Assembly: GCF_008831085.1 (NCBI RefSeq)
Contig: NZ_WBJY01000004.1
Coordinates: 62,001-126,000, forward strand
Length of the DNA: 64,000 nucleotides
Source: Pseudoclavibacter endophyticus
Lineage (GTDB): Bacteria; Actinomycetota; Actinomycetes; Actinomycetales; Microbacteriaceae
Direction of reading: 5' to 3'
The notes below the pieces were generated by a model. The model saw only the letters and a program-made list of their open reading frames with translations, searched no databases and had not been told where the DNA came from. Position numbers and translations under genes: made by a program. Positions 43,991 through 52,969 of the stretch are shown here, piece by piece. The stretch's first letter is position 1, and the number at the start of each line of letters is the position of its first letter.

Positions 43991-45448
43991 GTGACCTCCT
44001 CCAGCACCTCCGATCTCCGCGTCGCGATCGTCGGCGCCGGTCCCGCCGGCATCTACGCCGGCAACCTGCTCGGCACATCGGTGCGCGATGCCGGCGGCAC
44101 CGTCGCGATCGACCTCTTCGAATCGCTCCCCGCACCGTACGGTCTGATCCGATACGGCGTTGCTCCCGACCACCCGCGCATCAAGGGCATCGTCACCTCG
44201 CTGCACGAAATGCTCGACGCGACGCCGGGCGGCGACGATGTCGCACCGCGCCGTAACATTCGCTTCATCGGCAACGTCGAGATCGGCCGTGACCTCGCGC
44301 TCGACGAACTGCGCCAGCGGTACGACGCCGTGATCCTTGCGACCGGCGCGATGCGCGACGCCGAGCTCGACATCCCCGGAATCCTCCGGCCGGGCTCCTT
44401 CGGCGCCGCCGACTTCGTCGCCTGGTACGACGGCCACCCCGACGTGCCGCGTGATTGGCCGCTCGACCGGCGGGAGGTCGCCGTCATCGGCAACGGGAAC
44501 GTGGCCCTCGACGTGGCTCGAATGCTCGCGAAGCACGACGTCGACCTGCGCGCGACCGAGGTCGCCGACAACGTGCTCGCCGGACTCGGGGCGTCAGCCG
44601 TCACCGACGTGCACGTGTTCGGTCGTCGCGGGCCCGCGGACATCAAGTTCACGCCGATTGAGCTGCGCGAGCTCGGCGAGGTGCCGAACGTCGACATCGT
44701 GCTGTACGACGACGACTTCGCGGGCAACGCCGCCGACCCGGCGAACGCCCGGAACAATCAGCTCAAGGTCATGCTCCGCCTCCTCAACGGCTGGCGCTCA
44801 CGGCCACTGACCGGAGCGCCGCGACGGCTGCACCTGCACTTCTTCCACGCCCCGGTCGAGGTCCTCGGCGACGACCGCGACGGCGAAGGGCACGTGAGCG
44901 GCGTGCGCTTCGAGCGGACGGAGCCCGACGGCCGCGGCGGGGTGCGCGGCACGGGCGAGCATCGCGACATCGCCGTGCAGCAGGTCTACCGGGCCGTCGG
45001 CTATGCGGGCACGCGCGTCGAGGGCGCGCCGTTCGACGAGCGGACAGGGGTGATCCCGAACATCGAGGGGCGAGTGATGGAAACTGCCGCGCTGGGCGGC
45101 GCCGCTGCCGGCGGCGCCGCGGTCGTGCCGGGGCTCTACGCCACGGGTTGGATCAAGCGCGGCCCGGTCGGCCTCATCGGGCACACCAAATCGGATGCGA
45201 TGGAAACGGTCGCGCATCTCGTTGCCGACGCCCGGGCGGGTGCGCTCCCGGCGCGCGCCGTCGAGGGCGACGTGCTCGAGCTGCTCGACGCGCGCGAGGT
45301 GCCCTTCACGACGTGGGATGGCTGGCGGGCGCTCGACGCGCACGAGCGCGAGCTCGGAGCCGGCCACGAGTACCCGCGCGAGCGCGTCAAGGTCGTGCCC
45401 CGCAACGAGCAGACGGCGATCTCTCGCGAGGGGGTGCTGGTGCCATGA
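43991..45448 (+). CDS. fprA: Ferredoxin-NADP reductase of the FprA/adrenodoxin-reductase type
   Basis: 485 residues. It has FAD-binding GAGPAGIYAG, IDLFESLPAPYGLIRYGVAP with HPRIKGI, NADP-binding GNGNVALDVARMLA, and the family end YATGWIKRGPVGLIGHTKSD. It passes electrons from NADPH to ferredoxin, which supplies the sulfite reductase in this operon. GTG at 43991 has GAAAGG 10-15 nt upstream. Its stop overlaps the next start in an ATGA arrangement. Confidence 0.95.
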   Translation: MTSSSTSDLRVAIVGAGPAGIYAGNLLGTSVRDAGGTVAIDLFESLPAPYGLIRYGVAPDHPRIKGIVTSLHEMLDATPGGDDVAPRRNIRFIGNVEIGRDLALDELRQRYDAVILATGAMRDAELDIPGILRPGSFGAADFVAWYDGHPDVPRDWPLDRREVAVIGNGNVALDVARMLAKHDVDLRATEVADNVLAGLGASAVTDVHVFGRRGPADIKFTPIELRELGEVPNVDIVLYDDDFAGNAADPANARNNQLKVMLRLLNGWRSRPLTGAPRRLHLHFFHAPVEVLGDDRDGEGHVSGVRFERTEPDGRGGVRGTGEHRDIAVQQVYRAVGYAGTRVEGAPFDERTGVIPNIEGRVMETAALGGAAAGGAAVVPGLYATGWIKRGPVGLIGHTKSDAMETVAHLVADARAGALPARAVEGDVLELLDAREVPFTTWDGWRALDAHERELGAGHEYPRERVKVVPRNEQTAISREGVLVP

Positions 45449-46425
45449 CCCACGACCGGTACGGCACGGGTGCCGTGATGCCGGTCGACGGTACCGGGCT
45501 CGACGTGGTCGACGCGCTCGTCATCGGCGGGGGCCCCGCGGGACTTTCCGCGGCCCTCAACCTGGGTCGGGCCCGCGCGAGCGTCGTCGTGGTCGACGCC
45601 GACCGTCCCCGCAACGCGGCGACGCTCACGTCGCACGGCTTCCTGACGCGCGACGGCATGCCGCCGCACGAGCTGCGGAGCATCGCCCGCGCCGAGCTCG
45701 AGGCCTACCCGTCGGTGCGGCTCCTGCGGCGCACGCGCGTTGCGGCCCTGCACGGCGCCTCGCCGGACGCGCGGTTCTTCGCCGCGCTGGAGGGGCGGGA
45801 TGCTCCGCCCTCGGTTGCCGCGCGCGCCGTGATCGTCGCGACGGGGTTGCGTGAGACGCTCCCGGACATCCCGAGCATCCGCGGTTTCTACGGCATGTCG
45901 CTCTTCAGCTGCGTCGCGTGCGACGGGTGGGAACTGCGGGACCGGCCCCTCGGGCTGATCGGAGAGACCCCCGATCTGGCGGCCCGTGCCCGGCTCATCG
46001 CGCGGTGGACACGGCGACTCGTCGTCTTCACCAACGGAGCCGCGACGATCGACGCGGGCGACGAGGCCGAGCTCGCGGCCATCGGCGTGTGCGTCGAGCG
46101 CCGCCCGATCGACGACCTCGAAGGCGATCGCGGTGCCGTCACCGCCGTACGCCTCGCCGACGGCGAGTGCGTCGCGATCGAGGGCGGCTTCGTGCGGCCC
46201 GTCTGGCACGCGTCGCTCGAGTTCCTCGACCAGCTCGGTGCCGAGCGCGACGACGACGGTCATTTGGTCGTCGACGGGTCGGGGCGCACCTCCGTCGACG
46301 GGCTCTACGCGGCCGGCGATGCGGCGTCCCCCGGACCGCAGCAGCTGATCGTCGCAGCCGGGCAGGGGGCGCGCGCCGCGGCGGTGCTCGTGCACGATCA
46401 CCTCGGCATCGTCACGGCGCACTAG
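45445..46425 (+). CDS. Thioredoxin-reductase-like FAD/NAD(P) oxidoreductase
   Basis: 326 residues. The FAD-binding GGGPAGLSAALNLGR lies near residue 28. A CxxC motif CVAC sits in LFSCVACDGWELRDRP, equivalent to the redox pair CATC of thioredoxin reductase. The C-terminal FAD motif is GLYAAGDAASPGPQQLI. The NAD(P) Rossmann glycines are poorly preserved (LIGETPDLAAR instead of GGGxxA), so the electron donor is unclear. It is the last gene of the sulfur operon, coupled to fprA. It may reduce a small thiol or disulfide made during sulfite or sulfide metabolism; this is an inference. Confidence 0.85.
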   Translation: MTHDRYGTGAVMPVDGTGLDVVDALVIGGGPAGLSAALNLGRARASVVVVDADRPRNAATLTSHGFLTRDGMPPHELRSIARAELEAYPSVRLLRRTRVAALHGASPDARFFAALEGRDAPPSVAARAVIVATGLRETLPDIPSIRGFYGMSLFSCVACDGWELRDRPLGLIGETPDLAARARLIARWTRRLVVFTNGAATIDAGDEAELAAIGVCVERRPIDDLEGDRGAVTAVRLADGECVAIEGGFVRPVWHASLEFLDQLGAERDDDGHLVVDGSGRTSVDGLYAAGDAASPGPQQLIVAAGQGARAAAVLVHDHLGIVTAH

Positions 46426-46519
46426 CGTTCTCCCGCCCTCGGTGCTCGGTTCTTGGTCCTCCGCCTCGGGTCTCGGTCCTCGCACTACACTGGCCTCTCG
46501 CCGATCGGGAGGGGTCAGC

Positions 46520-46999
46520 ATGCGCGTCACCGTCCGTGCCGTCGAACCGGGCGATCGCGCGGACTGGGACCGGCTGTACGTGGGCTATGCGCGCTTCAAC
46601 CGGGTGGAGCAGACCGATGAGATGCGCGACCGGGTGTGGGGATGGCTGCTCGACGACGAGCACCCCGTGCGCGCGTTCGTCGCCGTGGCACCGGACGGTG
46701 AACTGATCGGACTCGTGCATTACCACGCATTCCCAAGGCCGCTCGCCGCATCGACGGGTTGCTACATCGACGACCTCTTCGTCGCGCCGGAGGGGCGCCG
46801 CAGTGACGCGGCGACGCGACTCCTGAAGGCGGTCGCAGACGCCGCCGAGTCGGACGGGCGCACCCTTCTGCGCGGAGTGACGCGCAGCCGCAACTACCGT
46901 GCGAGGGTCATCTACGACCGATTCGCGACGCGCACCGACTGGGTCGTCTACGAGCGAACGCCGAACCGGCAGCCGGACGGCGGGACATCGACCACGTGA
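46520..46999 (+). CDS. GNAT-family N-acetyltransferase
   Basis: 159 residues. It has the GNAT core: TVRAVEPGDRADWDRLYVGY, HPVRAFVAVAPDGELIGLVH, GCYIDDLFVAPEGRRSDAAT for acetyl-CoA binding, and YDRFATRTDWVVYER near the end. The substrate is unknown. TACACT (about 35 nt upstream) looks like a -10 and GGGAGGGG is a strong ribosome site before ATG 46520. It stands between the sulfur operon and clpP1 in the same direction but is a separate unit. Confidence 0.88.
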   Translation: MRVTVRAVEPGDRADWDRLYVGYARFNRVEQTDEMRDRVWGWLLDDEHPVRAFVAVAPDGELIGLVHYHAFPRPLAASTGCYIDDLFVAPEGRRSDAATRLLKAVADAAESDGRTLLRGVTRSRNYRARVIYDRFATRTDWVVYERTPNRQPDGGTSTT

Positions 47000-47137
47000 A
47001 AGCGCCCGTCGAGCCGCGGGCGCCGGTAAGGAGCCCGCGGCACGACCCCGCCGCGCCCCCTGTGCCCAGGGCGAACAGGCCACGACGCGGGCCTGCAAGA
47101 CGGTACGGTCATTGCGACACGAAGGAACGGAGCGACC

Positions 47138-47773
47138 GTGGCTGAATTCACGCTGCCCAATAGCGTCTTCGACAAGCTGCTCAAAGACCGGATCATCTGG
47201 CTCGGGTCTGAGGTGCGCGACGAGAACGCGAACGAGATCTGCGCCAAGATCCTGCTGCTTGCTGCCGAGGACGCCGAGCGCGACATCTACCTCTACATCA
47301 ACTCGCCCGGAGGCTCGATCACCGCCGGCATGGCCATCTACGACACGATGCAGTTCGTGCCGAACGACATCGTGACCGTGGGCATCGGCATGGCCGCATC
47401 GATGGGACAGTTGCTGCTGACCACCGGCGCGCCAGGCAAGCGCTACATCACCCCCAACGCGCGGGTGCTGCTGCACCAGCCGCACGGCGGTTTCGGCGGC
47501 ACCGCGTCGGACATCCAGACGCAGGCGCAGCTGATCCTCTCGATGAAGCGGCGCCTCGCTCAGATCACCGCCGAACGCACCGGCAAGTCGGTCGAGCAGA
47601 TCAACGAGGACGGCGACCGCGACCGCTGGTTCACCGCGGACGAGGCCCTCGAGTACGGATTCGTCGACCACATCCGCTCGTCCGCGAGCGACGTCGTCGG
47701 CGGCGGTGGCACTGAGAAGGACCCGCCAAACGATGATGACCGCGCGGACGACGACACGAGCAACGACGAGTAG
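47138..47773 (+). CDS. clpP1: ATP-dependent Clp protease proteolytic subunit 1
   Basis: 211 residues. The catalytic Ser88 (GMAASMGQ) and His113 (LLHQPHGG) are visible, with the Asp in the central part. NSPGGS and [12 protein letters not shown] are typical. GTG 47138 has GAAGGAACGGAGCG upstream. The last 25 residues (from GGGGTE to the end) form an acidic low-complexity tail that ordinary ClpP1 proteins lack. It forms the mixed ClpP1P2 tetradecamer with the next gene, 13 bp downstream, and is supplied with substrates by ClpX (54891). Confidence 0.94.
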   Translation: MAEFTLPNSVFDKLLKDRIIWLGSEVRDENANEICAKILLLAAEDAERDIYLYINSPGGSITAGMAIYDTMQFVPNDIVTVGIGMAASMGQLLLTTGAPGKRYITPNARVLLHQPHGGFGGTASDIQTQAQLILSMKRRLAQITAERTGKSVEQINEDGDRDRWFTADEALEYGFVDHIRSSASDVVGGGGTEKDPPNDDDRADDDTSNDE

Positions 47774-47786
47774 GACAGGAACAGGC

Positions 47787-48428
47787 ATGCACAAGATCCC
47801 CGACTTCCAGTCCCGCTACATCCTGCCCTCGTTCGAGGAGCGCACGGCCTACGGCTACAAGCGCCAGGACCCGTACGCGAAGCTGTTCGAAGACCGCATC
47901 GTCTTCCTCGGCGTGCAGGTCGACGACGCCTCGGCCGATGACGTCATGGCGCAGCTGCTGGTGCTCGAGAGCCAGGACCCCGACCGCGACATCACGATGT
48001 ACATCAACTCGCCCGGTGGCTCGTTCACCGCGATGACCGCGATCTACGACACGATGCAGTACATCCGCCCGGAGGTGCAGACGGTTTGCCTCGGGCAGGC
48101 CGCCTCGGCCGCAGCCGTGCTGCTCGCCGCGGGCCAGCCCGGCAAGCGGCTCGCGCTGCCGAACGCGCGCGTGCTGATCCACCAGCCCTCGACCGGCGGT
48201 GCCGGCCAGGGGCAGGCGAGCGACATCGAGATCCAGGCCAACGAGGTCATGCGCATGCGCACGTGGCTCGAGGAGGCGCTCGCTGGGCACTCGAACAAGA
48301 CGGCAGAGCAGGTCAACCGCGACATTGAGCGCGACAAGATCCTCTCGGCCGCCGAGGCGCTCGAGTACGGGCTCATCGATCAGGTGCTCACGAGCCGCAA
48401 GGGCGCCCAGCCCGTCATCGTCGACTAA
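47787..48428 (+). CDS. clpP2: ATP-dependent Clp protease proteolytic subunit 2
   Basis: 213 residues. Ser107 ([10 protein letters not shown]), His132 (LIHQPSTGG) and the [10 protein letters not shown] segment are present. The longer N-terminus [20 protein letters not shown] and the loop [16 protein letters not shown] are typical of the ClpP2 partner in actinobacteria. It follows clpP1 by 13 bp with ACAGGAACAGG as ribosome site. A strong hairpin follows its stop. Confidence 0.95.
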   Translation: MHKIPDFQSRYILPSFEERTAYGYKRQDPYAKLFEDRIVFLGVQVDDASADDVMAQLLVLESQDPDRDITMYINSPGGSFTAMTAIYDTMQYIRPEVQTVCLGQAASAAAVLLAAGQPGKRLALPNARVLIHQPSTGGAGQGQASDIEIQANEVMRMRTWLEEALAGHSNKTAEQVNRDIERDKILSAAEALEYGLIDQVLTSRKGAQPVIVD

Positions 48429-48448
48429 CTGTCCCGCACTCACGAGGG

Positions 48449-48492
48449 CTGAGGAGCGGCTCGATCCCCGGCGGGGTCGGGCCGCTCCTCAG
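48449..48492. terminator. Strong bidirectional terminator after clpP2
   Basis: CTGAGGAGCGGC (48449-48460) pairs perfectly with GCCGCTCCTCAG (48481-48492), and the loop itself folds (GATCCCC/GGGGTC). It is located between clpP2 and a convergent gene and would stop transcription from both sides. Only a weak T run follows. Confidence 0.7.
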
Positions 48493-48521
48493 TCCTCGAC
48501 GCGTCTCGGTCGCCGGTGGGA

Positions 48522-49367
48522 TCAGAGGCCCAAGGGCCCGAGCACCGTCGGGGCCGTGTTGAGCACGATGACCACGCCGATGATGCCGATCAGCCACGAG
48601 AACGTCGAGTCGGCATTCTTGCTCAGCCAGGCCTCGAACCTGCGCAGGGGCGCCTCGACGCGGCCGCCGGCGACGACCCGCGCGACCAGCAGGACGAGCG
48701 CCGGCAGCAGCATGACGGTGCAGTATCCCGCGACACCGAGCAGCGGCAGCGGCGCCGCGAGGCCTGACTGGGAGAGCAGCCCGATCGCTGCGAGGTACGG
48801 CAGCAGCGTCGCGATCTCAGCGACGCCGGCCATGAGGGCGAGGCCCATGAGCGCCGCGAGCGAACCGGATGCGCCGGGTCGCGCGCCCGTCTCGGTTTCG
48901 GTCCGTAGCCGCGCCGCGCCGCCGCCGGCATCGGCCGCGCCGGAGGCGGCCCAAGGCGACGTCTCGCGCGCGTCGTCGCCCATCGCGATGCGGCGCCATC
49001 GGCTGATGCGCCCCTCGCCGCGACCGGCCCGGCGCGCCTTCGCGGCCTTCGTGTCGCGCGCGAAGCTCCACCAGATCAACAGCCCACCGATCGCAAGCAA
49101 CAGCGTCCGCCCGAACGGGCTTTCGAGCACGCCCGCCGCGATGTCGGCGATGGAGGCCGCGCCGAACAGCAGCAGCGCGCCGATGGCGAAATAGAACAGG
49201 CCGAGTGTCGCAAGGTAGACGAGCATCCGGCCGACGCGCACGCGGCCGGGCGTGAGCAGCAGCCAGATGGGGATGGCGAGGGTGCCGAAGCTGGTGGAAT
49301 CGACGAGCGCGAGCACCGCGATGATGGCGATGAGCGGCGCGCCCGAGCTGAGCAGGTCGGTGAACAT
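48522..49367 (-). CDS. GAP-family membrane protein (Sap-like, six helices)
   Basis: 281 residues. Helices: IAIIAVLALVDSTSFGTLAI near 13-32, then VYLATLGLFYFAIGALLLFG, LLLAIGGLLIWW, a charged cytoplasmic loop of about 60 residues (Arg- and Gly-rich, RWRRIAMGDDARE), then three more helices ending in IGIIGVVIVLNTAPTVLGPL. The order and the ALVDSTSFGTLAIP motif match GAP/Sap proteins (glycopeptidolipid and sulfolipid export in mycobacteria). The ligand is unknown. It converges on clpP2 and is divergent from the histidine kinase. Confidence 0.82.
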   Translation of the reverse strand: MFTDLLSSGAPLIAIIAVLALVDSTSFGTLAIPIWLLLTPGRVRVGRMLVYLATLGLFYFAIGALLLFGAASIADIAAGVLESPFGRTLLLAIGGLLIWWSFARDTKAAKARRAGRGEGRISRWRRIAMGDDARETSPWAASGAADAGGGAARLRTETETGARPGASGSLAALMGLALMAGVAEIATLLPYLAAIGLLSQSGLAAPLPLLGVAGYCTVMLLPALVLLVARVVAGGRVEAPLRRFEAWLSKNADSTFSWLIGIIGVVIVLNTAPTVLGPLGL

Positions 49368-49476
49368 GGCACCAGCCTCGGGCGAGCGGCCCTCGTGCGC
49401 ATCGCGCGAAGGTCACGGGCGCGCGTCTGACTTTGGTCGGACGTCGCCGCCCGTCCGTGCGACCATGCTTGGCATC

Positions 49477-50775
49477 ATGACTCGACGACCCTTCGCGTCC
49501 GGGTCCGCGTCCGGAGCCACCCCCGCTGCCGCGGGGCGGACTCGGACGCCGCGGCCCGTGCTCAGCGACGTCATCAACGCGGTGATGGTGGCGGGGCTCG
49601 GCGTCGTGCTCATCGCCGTTGGCGGCACGGGCTCCTCGGGGATGCCGCAGGCGTTCGAGCCGTCGACGCACTGGTGGCACCTGGCTCCGCTGGCCCTCGC
49701 GTGCGCCGCGATCTCGGTGCAGTCGAGGCGGCCCGTGCCCGCGTTCGCCGTCGCCACCATCGCCGTCCTGATCGACGCTGCTATGGGCCTGCAGCTCGCG
49801 CTCGTCATCGCCTGGTCGAACCCGATCTACGCGGTCGGCCGGTTCGCGCGCGCTTCCGTGCGTCGCGGCATCTCGATCGGCGCGGTCGTCGCAACGCTGC
49901 TCGCCGCGCCCGCGATCGTGGTGCTCGGCGGCGACGTAAGCGCGGCCATGACGACGACACTCCAGATCGGCGCGGTCGTCGCGATCGCCCTGTGGTGGAG
50001 CGCAGAGGTGCGGGCAGGCGACGAGGCGGCAGCGGCCGAGCGCCGCCGCGCCGCCGACGCCGCGCGGCTCGCCGAGCTCGCGAGCGCCGAAACCGTGCGG
50101 GCGGAGCGCGGCGCCATGGCACGCGACCTCCACGACCTCATCTCATCGCGGCTCTCGGCGATCGCCCTGCAGACGACGGCCACCCTGCAGCTCGAACCCG
50201 ACGCAGCGCGCGAACGTCGAATCGTCGGCGAGGTGCGGCGCGAATCGGTCGCAGCGCTCGACGACATGCGTGACCTGATCCGCCTCCTTCGGTCGCCGGG
50301 GGACGAGCCCGATGGTCTCGTCGTCGGCGGGCTCGAAACGCTCGATGACGTCATCTCCCGGTTCCGTGCGGCGGGCCTCGACCTCGTCGAGGCCGACGCT
50401 CCAGCGGCCCTCGAGGGCATCGATCGCGAGGCCGAACGGACGCTCGTGCTCGTGGCGCGCGAAGCGCTGACCAACGCCTTCAAGCACGGTTCGGGCCGCG
50501 CGGCGCTGCGGCTCACGGCCGAAACCGACCGGGCGCGGTTCGTGATCGAGAACCCGATCGGCGGCGGTGCAGCAGAACGTCAACCGGGGGGCGACCACCC
50601 GCGGCCTGGCCTGGGCGCGGGAATCGGACTCGACGCCATGCGCGAGCGGCTCGAAGCGGTCGGCGGCTCGCTCGAGATTTCGACGGTCGACGGGGCGTCG
50701 AGCGGTCGGGCGACGTGGCGGCTCGCGGCGAGCGTGCCCCTGTCTGGTGCGGCGTCGCGGGGGGAGGCAGCATGA
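49477..50775 (+). CDS. Sensor histidine kinase, NarL-partner type
   Basis: 432 residues. Four or five membrane helices (about 30-170) come first, then a coiled-coil, then the dimerisation box ERGAMARDLHDLISSRLSAI with the phospho-acceptor His near 216. The ATPase domain includes LVLVAREALTNAFKHGSG and GIGLDAMRERLEAVGG. ATG 49477 is preferred to the one 12 bases upstream since a CATGCT -10-like box lies 7 nt before it. It is the first gene of a two-gene two-component operon and overlaps the response regulator start (ATGA). Confidence 0.88.
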   Translation: MTRRPFASGSASGATPAAAGRTRTPRPVLSDVINAVMVAGLGVVLIAVGGTGSSGMPQAFEPSTHWWHLAPLALACAAISVQSRRPVPAFAVATIAVLIDAAMGLQLALVIAWSNPIYAVGRFARASVRRGISIGAVVATLLAAPAIVVLGGDVSAAMTTTLQIGAVVAIALWWSAEVRAGDEAAAAERRRAADAARLAELASAETVRAERGAMARDLHDLISSRLSAIALQTTATLQLEPDAARERRIVGEVRRESVAALDDMRDLIRLLRSPGDEPDGLVVGGLETLDDVISRFRAAGLDLVEADAPAALEGIDREAERTLVLVAREALTNAFKHGSGRAALRLTAETDRARFVIENPIGGGAAERQPGGDHPRPGLGAGIGLDAMRERLEAVGGSLEISTVDGASSGRATWRLAASVPLSGAASRGEAA

Positions 50776-51464
50776 CGACGGTGTTGATCGCCGACGACCA
50801 CGCCGCGATTCGCGCGGGGCTGCGCATGGTGCTTGAACACGCCGACGGCATCGAGGTGGTCGGAGAGGCCGCCGACGGCGCTGTCGCGATCCGGAACGCG
50901 CGAGCCCTGCGCCCCGACGTCGTGCTGATGGACGTTCGGATGCCCGGCACCGACGGCATCGAGGCGACACGCGAACTCGCGGCGGCCGGTATGGCCGTGC
51001 TGGTGCTGACGAGCTACGACGGAGACGAAGCGGTGTTCGGCGCCATCCGGGCCGGGGCAGCGGGCTTCCTGTTGAAGACGGTCGAGGCCGGCGATCTGAT
51101 CGAGGCCGTGCGTCGCGTCGCCCAGGGCGAGGGGGCGATCGCGCCGAGCGTGGCGCGCCGCATCCTCGCCGCCGTCGCGGGTAGCGAGGTCGGTCCTTCC
51201 AGCGCGGATGGCCATCGCGATGGCGCGCCACGGGGCGGCCTCGGCGCCGAGGCGGCGGCGCGCGTGGCATCGGCCGGACTCACCGAGCGCGAACTCGAGC
51301 TGCTCGGTGAGATCGGCCGCGGCGCGTCGAACGGCGCCATCGCACGGCGCCTCGGCATCACCGTCGGCACGACGAAATCGCACGTGTCGAGCATCCTCGC
51401 CAAACTCGGCCTCGAGTCGAGGACCCAGGCGGCACTGGTCGCTCGCGACGCCGGCGTCGCCTGA
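50772..51464 (+). CDS. Response regulator, NarL/LuxR family
   Basis: 230 residues. Receiver: Asp8/Asp9, phosphorylation site Asp54 (VLMDVRMP), Thr in LTSYDGDEA, Lys in FLLKTVEAG. The C-terminal LuxR HTH starts near 167 (GLTERELELLGEIGRGASNG) and ends KLGLESRTQ. A 25-residue Gly/Ala-rich linker separates the domains. It is translationally coupled to the kinase. No target is visible; the divergent GAP-type membrane protein gene is one candidate. Confidence 0.92.
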   Translation: MTTVLIADDHAAIRAGLRMVLEHADGIEVVGEAADGAVAIRNARALRPDVVLMDVRMPGTDGIEATRELAAAGMAVLVLTSYDGDEAVFGAIRAGAAGFLLKTVEAGDLIEAVRRVAQGEGAIAPSVARRILAAVAGSEVGPSSADGHRDGAPRGGLGAEAAARVASAGLTERELELLGEIGRGASNGAIARRLGITVGTTKSHVSSILAKLGLESRTQAALVARDAGVA

Positions 51465-51568
51465 CGCGGCGGCGGATGCGTGTCGGGCGGCGAGCGCGCG
51501 CCCGCAGTCTCGCGCGGGGCGGCATGACGCACGGTCCGCGTTCGTGGTGACGTCCTATCGTCGATCAC

Positions 51569-52969
51569 GTGACCACGAACCCGAGCCCGAAATTCGACCC
51601 GAGCCCGCAATTCGTCATCCTCGGCGCCTGGGGCGACCTCGCTTCGCGCCTGCTGCTGCCAGGACTCGCATCCCTCATCGCCCATCGAAGCGAGTTCGCG
51701 CCCAGGCTCCTCGGGGTCGGTCGCGCGCCCGACGGCGAGGGCGGTGACAGTTGGTCGGCGCTGGTGCGGGTGAAGCTCGAATCGGCCGGCGAGGAACGGG
51801 CGGAACGCGCGGCGGCCCAAGCCGAGTACGTGCAGTGCGACCTCCTCGACGAGTACGACGTGCGCGCGCTGGTCGACCGGCTCGAAACCGGGTGCGTGCT
51901 GTACTTCGCGCTTCCCCCTTCGGTGACCGGAGAGCTCGTCGAGTTGCTCGCGCGCACGGGAGTGCCCGAGGGGACGCGACTCGCCCTCGAGAAGCCGATC
52001 GGAACGAGCGAGAGCGCAGCGCGCGAGCTCAACGCGGCGGCGCAGCGGCTCGTGCCGGAAGACCGGATCTTCCGCGTCGACCACTTCCTCGGCAACGCGC
52101 TCGTGCTGAACGTGCTCGGCGTTCGCTTCGCGAATCAGGTGTTCGAGCCCCTCTGGAACCGCACGTACGTCGAGCGCGTCGAGATCGTCTACGACGAGGA
52201 CCTCACGGTGGAGGGCCGCGGCGACTTCTACGACGGCACGGGCGCGCTCGTCGACATGCTGCAATCGCACCTGCTGCTCGTGAGCGCGATCGTCTGCATG
52301 GACGAGCCGAGCCGCATCGACCCCGTCGAGTTCCGCGATCTGATGGCGCACGCGCTGCGGGCGATGCGCGTGTACGACGGCGATCCCGTCGCATCGAGCC
52401 GCCGAGCCCGGTACACGGCCGGCCGCATCGGCGACCGGGAAGTGCCCGATTACACGGATGAACCCGGGGTCGACGGTCGGCGCGGCACCGAGACGCTCGC
52501 GGAGGTCACGCTCGAGGTGCGCTCGCAGCGCTGGGCCGGGGTGCCGATCGTGCTGCGCAGCGGCAAGGCGCTCGGGCGGCAGCGGCGCGTGATCCGCCTG
52601 CTCATGCGCCCGGTGCCCGTCGTGCCCGTCGGCCTCGCGGGTGAGGCCGCGCCCAACGTGCTCGAGCTCGATCTCGGCACGGGCGACTTCACGCTCGGCG
52701 TCGTGACGAGCGCCGTTGACGACCCACAAACCCTCGACCGCGCCGTGCTCCGCGCGCGGCTCGGCCGTTCGGCGCTCACGCCGTACGGCGAAGTGCTCGA
52801 GATGCTGATCGACGGCGACCCGCTCCTGAGCGTGCGCGACGACGTGTCCGAGCGCTGCTGGGCGATCGTGCAGCCGGTTCGGGACGCGTGGGCGTCGGAT
52901 GCGGTGCCGCTCGAGACGTATGCGGCCGGCACCGACGGACCTGGGGAGTGGTCGACGAGCGCCGGCTGA
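51569..52969 (+). CDS. zwf: Glucose-6-phosphate dehydrogenase, divergent paralogue
   Basis: 466 residues. The N-terminal Rossmann motif reads LGAWGDLASRLLLPGL (GASGDL in typical members). The substrate motif is RVDHFLGN, where classical G6PDH has RIDHYLGKE, so the catalytic His stays but the following Lys is missing. The middle and C-terminal domain (EGRGDFYDGTGALVDMLQSH, LRSGKALGRQRRVIRL) fit the family. The reaction would be glucose-6-phosphate oxidation with NADP. GTG 51569 lies 7 nt after a -10 like TATCGT. It is not next to opcA, tal or tkt, which suggests a second, specialised copy. Confidence 0.85.
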   Translation: MTTNPSPKFDPSPQFVILGAWGDLASRLLLPGLASLIAHRSEFAPRLLGVGRAPDGEGGDSWSALVRVKLESAGEERAERAAAQAEYVQCDLLDEYDVRALVDRLETGCVLYFALPPSVTGELVELLARTGVPEGTRLALEKPIGTSESAARELNAAAQRLVPEDRIFRVDHFLGNALVLNVLGVRFANQVFEPLWNRTYVERVEIVYDEDLTVEGRGDFYDGTGALVDMLQSHLLLVSAIVCMDEPSRIDPVEFRDLMAHALRAMRVYDGDPVASSRRARYTAGRIGDREVPDYTDEPGVDGRRGTETLAEVTLEVRSQRWAGVPIVLRSGKALGRQRRVIRLLMRPVPVVPVGLAGEAAPNVLELDLGTGDFTLGVVTSAVDDPQTLDRAVLRARLGRSALTPYGEVLEMLIDGDPLLSVRDDVSERCWAIVQPVRDAWASDAVPLETYAAGTDGPGEWSTSAG

